Shown: positions 6,834 to 10,941 of the stretch, piece after piece
Numbering within the stretch: the first letter of the stretch is position 1
Layout: the number at the start of each line of letters is the position of its first letter
Source: JBFJVZ01 sp041623895
GTDB lineage: Bacteria; Planctomycetota; Planctomycetia; Pirellulales; Pirellulaceae
Direction: 5' to 3'
Assembly: GCA_041623895.1 (NCBI GenBank)
Contig: JBFJVZ010000273.1
Span: 1 to 10,941, forward strand
DNA: 10,941 bases
Program-made: the position numbers and the translations under genes
Notes under the pieces: model-generated
The model's database searches: none
What the model was told of the DNA's origin: nothing
Seen by the model: only the letters and a program-made list of their open reading frames with translations

Positions 6834-7553
6834 ATGGTGGTTGAATCCCCAAGCTCGACTTCAAACGACACGATCGCTTCCATGCTTGCCGAGATCGCAG
6901 GTCATTTGCAGCAGCAGGGGGCAAGCGAATTTCGGGTGACTGCCTACGAACGGGCGGCCGAAACGCTAAGAAAACTCCCTGAACAGGTTGATGTCATCTA
7001 TCGCCGAGACGGCCTTGCCGGCGTGATCGCGATTCCCACGATCGGGCACGCGATCGCTCACTCAATTGAGCAATACCTGCACACGCATCAAATCAGCTTG
7101 CTGCAACGGCTACGGGGCGAGGACTGGTCGGAACACTCAGCGGATCCGAGACAAATCCAGCTGCGATTTTGGGATGAATCGAAACAGCACGACCTCATTC
7201 CGATTGACGAACTTTTGAATATTGACGAGCAGTACCGTCGGGCTGCATCCGAAGGTCAGTTGGAAGTCGTTTCGCAGGTACCGGTCATGTCAGTGCAGCG
7301 GGGCGACCGGCACTACACCGTCCATTTCTCCAACTCACCGAGGGCTCAACAATTTCACGCCACGGAAGATTGGGTTGTGATCGAGCGTGACGATCAACGC
7401 GAGCATACGAAGTGGACCGTGATGACGTCCCACGACGGCAAACTGCATGGCTGTCGCACGGTCCGTGGCCGCGATGAAGAGTGCTACGAGTATTATCGGG
7501 CTGCTGCCAAGAAGGCGGTTGAATTGTATCCCATGGTCTGGGGCCAACGGTGA
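6834..7553 (+). CDS. PolX-type helix-hairpin-helix protein without polymerase domain
   Basis: 239 aa, cytoplasmic. The ATG at 6834 follows GGGGAGG (10-nt gap). An upstream in-frame ATG at 6732 precedes the TATAAT box and would give a non-conserved leader, so it is rejected. Residues 12-93 resemble the N-terminal helical domain of family X DNA polymerases: IAGHLQQQGASEFRVTAYER (21-40), then AAETLRKLPE and the hairpin-helix IPTIGHAIAHSIEQYL (67-82), where Thr69 replaces the usual hairpin Gly. No nucleotidyltransferase or PHP domain follows. Instead, residues 108-150 carry a 'PIDELLNIDEQYRRAASEGQ' segment and 160-233 a compact domain (VHFSNSPRAQQFHATEDWVV, later GKLHGCRTVRGRDEEC) that I recall from other uncharacterised HhH proteins. 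DNA binding is plausible; the function is unknown. It overlaps the next gene by 4 bases, so they form an operon. Confidence 0.85.
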   Translation: MVVESPSSTSNDTIASMLAEIAGHLQQQGASEFRVTAYERAAETLRKLPEQVDVIYRRDGLAGVIAIPTIGHAIAHSIEQYLHTHQISLLQRLRGEDWSEHSADPRQIQLRFWDESKQHDLIPIDELLNIDEQYRRAASEGQLEVVSQVPVMSVQRGDRHYTVHFSNSPRAQQFHATEDWVVIERDDQREHTKWTVMTSHDGKLHGCRTVRGRDEECYEYYRAAAKKAVELYPMVWGQR

Positions 7554-8455
7554 GATCTCCGGCCAGCAAACGTACTGCGAAAAAGTCTGCAGCCAAGAGC
7601 GCTCGATCGGCTACGAAAGACGCTGATCTGGCTGCGGATAGCCATGTCCCCACGGTGATCTTGGTCTCTGGAGGTACCGGATACACGTCGCATAATCTGC
7701 TGGCTGCGGCGATGGCACAGTTTGCGGGCCGTGAAGTCAACGTGATCGAGCGTTTTGGCGTTCGCACTGCTCGCAAGGCAAAAGCTGTCGTTAACGAAGC
7801 AGCCAAATTGGGCGCCGTGCTGATGCACACGCTGGTTGATCCCAGGACGCGACTCGCGATCGATCAGCAGGCCCGGCAGCGGGGCATTCCCTATGTCGAT
7901 ATGCTTGGTCCGACTCTCAGTGCGCTCGGCGATCAGCTCGCAATCACTCCCCGCGGCCAAGCGGGATTGTTATACGAATTACATCGAGAACAATTCGATC
8001 GCCTGGATGCTGTTGATTTCGCCTTGGCTCATGACGACGGCTTGCGCATGCACGAACTGGACCAGGCAGACGTTGTTTTGGTTGGTCCCTCCCGGGCATC
8101 CAAGAGCGTGACCTGTGTGTACCTGGCAATGCGAGGAGTTTGTGCTGCGAACGTGCCACTGATACCCGGACACCCGGTGCCCAACGAGTTGATCAAATTG
8201 GATCCCGATCGAGTGATCGGGTTGATGTTGAACGCAGCCCACTTGGCATCGCTGCGGCGGACACGCATGAATGAAATGAGCCATCTCGGCATCGCCAACT
8301 ATGCCGACCCGGCAAGTATCACTGCGGAGCTGTTGGAGATTCGCAAATTGATCACCAGGCACGGCTGGACATGCATCGACGTCTCTTACAAGGCCACCGA
8401 AGAGCTAACGGAGCAGATCATCAAAATGATTCCAGCTCGCAAGATGCCAACCTAG
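7550..8455 (+). CDS. ppsR: PEP synthase / pyruvate phosphate dikinase regulatory protein
   Basis: 301 aa, cytoplasmic. The family (DUF299, PPSR/PDRP) is bifunctional: an ADP-dependent kinase inactivates PEP synthase or pyruvate phosphate dikinase by phosphorylating a Thr near its catalytic His, and a phosphate-dependent pyrophosphorylase reverses this, coupling PEP formation to energy state. Seen here: the P-loop-like GPSRASKS (179-186) within ADVVLVGPSRASKSVTCVYL (173-192), the family motif DAVDFALAHDDG (153-164), an N-terminal strand TVILVSGGTGYTSHN (35-49), and the C-terminal IDVSYKATEELTEQIIKMI (276-294). The first ~33 residues are a Lys/Ala/Ser-rich extension beyond the usual ~270-280 aa. 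The GTG start sits inside the stop of the upstream HhH gene (GTGA overlap), with GGGG 6 nt upstream, so translation is probably coupled. The target enzyme is not in this window. Confidence 0.92.
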   Translation: MRSPASKRTAKKSAAKSARSATKDADLAADSHVPTVILVSGGTGYTSHNLLAAAMAQFAGREVNVIERFGVRTARKAKAVVNEAAKLGAVLMHTLVDPRTRLAIDQQARQRGIPYVDMLGPTLSALGDQLAITPRGQAGLLYELHREQFDRLDAVDFALAHDDGLRMHELDQADVVLVGPSRASKSVTCVYLAMRGVCAANVPLIPGHPVPNELIKLDPDRVIGLMLNAAHLASLRRTRMNEMSHLGIANYADPASITAELLEIRKLITRHGWTCIDVSYKATEELTEQIIKMIPARKMPT

Positions 8456-8492
8456 AGCGGTTTTGGTCTTGAATTGACAGGTGAATCGGAAA

Positions 8493-8551
8493 CGCGAGGC
8501 GAAGCGGGAGGGCGATGCGAAGCGGAAGCGCGAGGCGAAGCGGGAGGGCGA
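8493..8551. repeat. Two 23-bp direct repeats, 36-bp period
   Basis: CGCGAGGCGAAGCGGGAGGG plus CGA occurs at 8493-8515 and again, identical, at 8529-8551. The 13-nt linker between them is itself a degenerate version (GCGAAGCGGAAG). The repeats sit 37 bp past the ppsR stop, and the second copy runs into the left arm of the larger inverted repeat at 8542. Confidence 0.8.
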
Positions 8552-8819
8552 GGCTCCTGCCGAGCTGAAACAACTGACATTAGCGCAATTTCATCATTGA
8601 TGTGGGATGGGTTGGACATGACGTTTCCTGGGGCTGCGGATTGCTCGCTAAGACGAGCAATCCTGGCCCCAGGCTCTACGCTGCCACTGCTACGCAGTTG
8701 TCGTCTGGTTGTGACGAACGAAAACGTCGGTGCCTACAACCACCGCGAGTCATAACAAAACCCAGGCCTACGAGATATCTGAAAATGTGCTAGCGGCTCG
8801 GCGGGAGCCTCGCCCTCCC
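8542..8819. mobile_element. MITE-like composite repeat bounded by 24-bp inverted arms
   Basis: The left arm 8542-8565 and right arm 8796-8819 are inverted copies matching at 23 of 24 positions (GGGAGGGCGAGGCTCCTGCC and complement, plus GAGC). They enclose 230 bp containing a long hairpin (8627-8673), a small triplet-loop hairpin ACTGC-TAC-GCAGT (8686-8698) and the AGATATCT 18-mer (8768-8785). There is no transposase or other credible gene, and no clear target-site duplication next to the arms. It may be a non-autonomous element or a mosaic of dispersed REP units. This is most of the 437-bp gene-free region between ppsR and the RTX gene. Confidence 0.45.
8627..8673. repeat. Long hairpin, 10-bp plus 8-bp stem
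   Basis: The inner stem is GGATTGCTCG (8638-8647) with CGAGCAATCC (8654-8663), around a 6-nt loop CTAAGA. The outer stem is CCTGGGGC (8627-8634) with GCCCCAGG (8666-8673), separated from the inner stem by a small TGC/TG internal loop. It is strong enough to stall transcription past ppsR from the left, but no T-run follows on either strand, so I call it a dispersed structured repeat and not a terminator. Confidence 0.75.
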
Positions 8820-8877
8820 ATCAATTCAAACCGAACACAACATCGCGGCACCCCGTCAATTCAAAGCGAACACAACA
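8817..8877. repeat. 26-bp direct repeat with 35-bp period downstream of the RTX gene
   Basis: CCC(A/G)TCAATTCAAA(C/G)CGAACACAACA occurs at 8817-8842 and 8852-8877, with two mismatches. It lies just past the 3' end of the minus-strand RTX gene (stop at 8893) and abuts the right arm of the composite repeat. Its function is unknown. Confidence 0.7.
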
Positions 8878-8892
8878 GGTGCGACTTGCCGG

Positions 8893-10662
8893 CTACACCA
8901 GGACGATGACATCATCGTCATCGGCAAAGATCAAATCGAGTCCATCGGTCAAGATTCGATCGACTTCGCCGTCGCGGGCACGGATTTCATCTTCGCCGGC
9001 ACCACCAAGCAGCAAATCGTTTCCGGAGCCGCCGATCAAGAGATCGTTGCCCTCGTTTCCGAACAAGCGATCGTTGCCGTTGCCGCCGGCCAGGATATCA
9101 TCGCCGTCGCCACCGGACATACGGTCGTTGCCGTCACCGCCGCCCAGGCGGTCATTCCCGATGCCACCGGACAGGTTGTCGTTGCCACGACCACCTTGCA
9201 GTGTATCGTTTCCAGCACCGCCGCGAACAGCATCGCGTCCTTGTCCGCCGTGCAGCCAGTCGTCACCGGCGCCGCCCGCGATGCGGTCGTTGCCTTGCAT
9301 GCCAAGGATAAAGTCAGCGCCTTGACCACCGGCAATGCGGTCGTTGAACGAGACTCGATCCACGTTGGGATCATCCACAGGAGCAACCGCTACGTTTTCA
9401 AGCAGTTCGCGGGTCGTTGCGTCGCCTGAGGCAACAGCGTCGATCAAGTCGGTGTCATCGGCAGCCGGCTCGAATCGCCAGTCACCTAACAGCACGTCAT
9501 CACCACTGCCGCCAAACAAACCATCGTCACCTCCGCCGCCGACAACGATGTCGTTGCCGCTATTGCCGCTGACGCGGTCAGCAGAATTGCCGGACAAGAC
9601 AATGTCGTTACCGCGGCCACCCGAGATACGGTCGCGGCCGCGGTGGGTGTTGGCAAAGTCCAAGGCGTATTGGACTGGATCGGTGTAACCGTCCGGGTAA
9701 TGGTTGGTCGCATCACCGAAGATCCAGTCGTGACCGGCATCTCCGCGGATGCTGTCGTTTCCGGCACCTCCGATCAGGTAGTCGCCCCCATGGCCACCGC
9801 GTACGTGATCGTCTCCGGCACCGGCGAAGATGACATCGACGCCACCGCCGCCATGCACGCGATCGTTTCCGTCACCGGCCTCGATATAGTCGACGCCGCT
9901 GCCTCCGGCGACGCGGTCGGATCCCGGTCCTGCAAAGACTTGATCGTTACCGCGACCAGCGCGGATGTAATCGTTGCCGTCTTGGCCAAAAATCACATCG
10001 TTGAATTCCGGCTCCCGATCTGGGATATCGACAGCGTCAACCACCTGCAATTCACCTCTGTCTGCCGGCACAGCGTCCGCGAGCGGCAGATCGGGGGCAT
10101 CATCATCACCGGCATCGGTGGGGTCGCCCAAGATGCGGTCGTCCCCGCTGCCGCCGCGAATCAAGTCGCTACCCTCGCCACCGGCAATTGCATCGGAGCC
10201 ATCACCGCCATCAATGCCGTCGTTTCCGCCGCCACCGTTGATCCGGTCGTTGCCGCCGCGGCCGGAGATTCGGTCGCTGCCAAGGCCGCCGGAAATGGTG
10301 TCGCTCTGCTGGCTGCCGACAAGGATGTCGTTGCCTAAACCACCACCAAGCGTCGTCGTCTGACGAACGCTATCACGAATCCCGACGGTATCGTTGCCGC
10401 CGTTGGCGAAGATGTTGATATGGTTAACTTCATTGTTGGGAAATTCAAAAACGTTACCGTCAACATCGATCGTCAGCGTGTTGGTTTCGTGATTGGCCCA
10501 AGCGCTGATCACGTTGTCGTCGTCGCTTGCCTGGAGTGTAATCTCCCCGCCATCAAGCAGCGGAATACCGCTGAGAACTTGCCGCGGTTCTAATACCTGG
10601 CAGACGAGCGAGCGGCGTTTTAGCGGATTAGAAATTCGAGCCTGGCGTTTGCGAAGAGACAT
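8893..10662 (-). CDS. RTX-type calcium-binding repeat protein with LEPR-xLL N-terminus
   Basis: 589 aa, very acidic and Gly/Asp-rich. The ATG at 10662 has GAGGA 9 nt upstream. Residues 24-32 read LEPRQVLSG behind a basic stretch, like the LEPR-xLL N-terminal motif of planctomycete extracellular proteins; there is no ordinary hydrophobic signal peptide. Residues 36-104 are a beta-rich non-repeat segment. Then come about 39 nonapeptides of the GGxGxDxhx type in four blocks (about 105-180, 218-317, 340-394, 437-562), with roughly 8, 11, 6 and 14 units. Such repeats fold into parallel beta-rolls that bind calcium and are typical of secreted or surface proteins. Three linkers (181-217, 318-339, 395-436) separate the blocks, each starting right after an hhGD tetrapeptide (ILGD, IFGD, LLGD). 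The C-terminus (563-589) is an Asp-rich cap. No catalytic domain is seen, so a structural, adhesive or matrix role is most likely. Confidence 0.93.
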   Translation of the reverse strand: MSLRKRQARISNPLKRRSLVCQVLEPRQVLSGIPLLDGGEITLQASDDDNVISAWANHETNTLTIDVDGNVFEFPNNEVNHINIFANGGNDTVGIRDSVRQTTTLGGGLGNDILVGSQQSDTISGGLGSDRISGRGGNDRINGGGGNDGIDGGDGSDAIAGGEGSDLIRGGSGDDRILGDPTDAGDDDAPDLPLADAVPADRGELQVVDAVDIPDREPEFNDVIFGQDGNDYIRAGRGNDQVFAGPGSDRVAGGSGVDYIEAGDGNDRVHGGGGVDVIFAGAGDDHVRGGHGGDYLIGGAGNDSIRGDAGHDWIFGDATNHYPDGYTDPVQYALDFANTHRGRDRISGGRGNDIVLSGNSADRVSGNSGNDIVVGGGGDDGLFGGSGDDVLLGDWRFEPAADDTDLIDAVASGDATTRELLENVAVAPVDDPNVDRVSFNDRIAGGQGADFILGMQGNDRIAGGAGDDWLHGGQGRDAVRGGAGNDTLQGGRGNDNLSGGIGNDRLGGGDGNDRMSGGDGDDILAGGNGNDRLFGNEGNDLLIGGSGNDLLLGGAGEDEIRARDGEVDRILTDGLDLIFADDDDVIVLV

Positions 10663-10749
10663 TTCAGCAAGTCCTCGTGATGCAAGATAAGCGCGAGCAA
10701 GCCGCTAGCTTTAGCAGCAAACCCGCGGGGAAGAGAAGGATTCGTCCCG

Positions 10750-10774
10750 TTAGTGGCCGCTGAGCAAAAGTTTC
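10750..10774 (-). promoter_or_regulatory. Possible ECF-sigma-type promoter of the RTX gene
   Basis: On the minus strand GAAACTT (10774-10768) is followed after 14 nt by CTAA (10753-10750), resembling the GAAC...CTAA pattern of ECF sigma promoters, a sigma class that is abundant in planctomycetes. Transcription would start near 10742, leaving a leader of about 80 nt. The match is loose and made by eye; no sigma-70 promoter stood out in the same stretch. Confidence 0.2.
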
Positions 10775-10825
10775 TTACATCAGCCAGGGAAAAAAATCGA
10801 AGCCGCTTTCTTCAACCTCATGTCG

Positions 10826-10844
10826 ACGAACTCTCCGAGTTCGT
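10826..10844. repeat. Triplet-loop hairpin, 8-bp stem
   Basis: ACGAACTC-TCC-GAGTTCGT is a perfect 8-bp inverted repeat with a 3-nt loop. On the other strand the loop reads GGA, the same architecture and loop as the hairpins at 20-38 and 53-71, but with different stem bases. It lies in the upstream region of the RTX gene, where no coding sequence is seen. Confidence 0.7.
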
Positions 10845-10851
10845 GAGTGCG

Positions 10852-10869
10852 TTTTCAGATATCTCGTAG
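10852..10869. repeat. 18-bp dispersed repeat containing AGATATCT, inverted copy of 8768-8785
   Basis: TTTTCAGATATCTCGTAG is the exact reverse complement of the 18-mer at 8768-8785. Both copies are intergenic and together they flank the RTX gene in inverted orientation. The copy here is followed by a short palindrome CCAGG-A-CCTGG (10870-10880). Confidence 0.75.
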
Positions 10870-10941
10870 CCAGGACCTGGAGAGTGTCCGGCTTAGTTAG
10901 GAGCTGCTGCTCAATAATCATGAAATAAGATAGCGGTGGAA

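Noticed and set aside
8474..8793. Short plus-strand open frames within the intergenic repeat region
   Set aside because: They are composed of dispersed repeats and hairpins, have no ribosome site or recognised product, and would read through inverted arms.
9643..10338. 231-codon plus-strand frame, and other long frames opposite the RTX gene
   Set aside because: Low-complexity translations (Val/Ala/Thr or Ser/Pro-rich) are the mirror of the Gly/Asp repeat codons; no ribosome site or independent gene feature.
10663..10941. Gene or RNA gene in the right-hand end
   Set aside because: No open frame of note, no tRNA-like cloverleaf or conserved RNA motif seen; only hairpins, the 18-mer and possible promoter elements.

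Overview
The window looks like a chromosomal segment of a marine planctomycete, probably from the Rhodopirellula/Pirellulaceae group. The reasons are a sulfatase fused to Pirellula/Verrucomicrobium-type dehydrogenase and heme-binding domains, an RTX protein with a planctomycete-style LEPR-xLL N-terminal motif, long intergenic spacers full of GGGAGGGCGA-type palindromic repeats, and moderate-to-high GC. The assignment rests on recognised families and repeat style, not on a database search.

Layout. 1-97: tandem 33-bp repeats carrying hairpins, directly downstream of the first gene. 98-4624 (minus): one giant exported protein combining a formylglycine-type sulfatase, a beta-propeller 'membrane-bound dehydrogenase' domain, HEAT-like helices and a C-terminal CxxCH cytochrome-like domain. 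4625-4824: divergent control region with a perfect 16-bp palindrome and a near-consensus sigma-54 promoter facing right. 4825-5388 (plus): TerB-like conserved hypothetical. 5469-5927 (plus): stand-alone CBS-pair protein. 6042/6040-6468 (minus): universal stress protein, convergent with the CBS gene. 6469-6833: intergenic region with a 55-bp palindromic repeat and an extended -10 promoter. 6834-7553 and 7550-8455 (plus): a PolX-type helix-hairpin-helix protein translationally coupled to a PEP-synthase/PPDK regulatory protein (ppsR). 8456-8892: a composite of dispersed repeats without a gene. 8893-10662 (minus): RTX calcium-binding repeat protein. 10663-10941: its upstream region, with a dispersed hairpin and an 18-mer.

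How the genes may work together. The two large minus-strand genes are cell-surface or periplasmic: one for desulfating and probably oxidising sulfated polysaccharide-derived sugars, the other a secreted calcium-dependent surface or matrix protein. The plus-strand genes between them are cytoplasmic and have an energy-stress flavour: CBS pairs typically sense adenine nucleotides, Usp proteins typically bind ATP, and PpsR switches a PEP-synthesising enzyme according to ADP and phosphate. This common theme is inference from family knowledge; only the HhH-ppsR pair shows direct sequence evidence of an operon (4-base overlap).

The most noteworthy items are the four-part sulfatase/dehydrogenase/cytochrome fusion with a substituted active-site position, the sigma-54 promoter plus upstream palindrome before the TerB-like gene, the coupled HhH-ppsR operon, and several families of structured intergenic repeats, including triplet-loop hairpins whose stems differ by compensatory changes.
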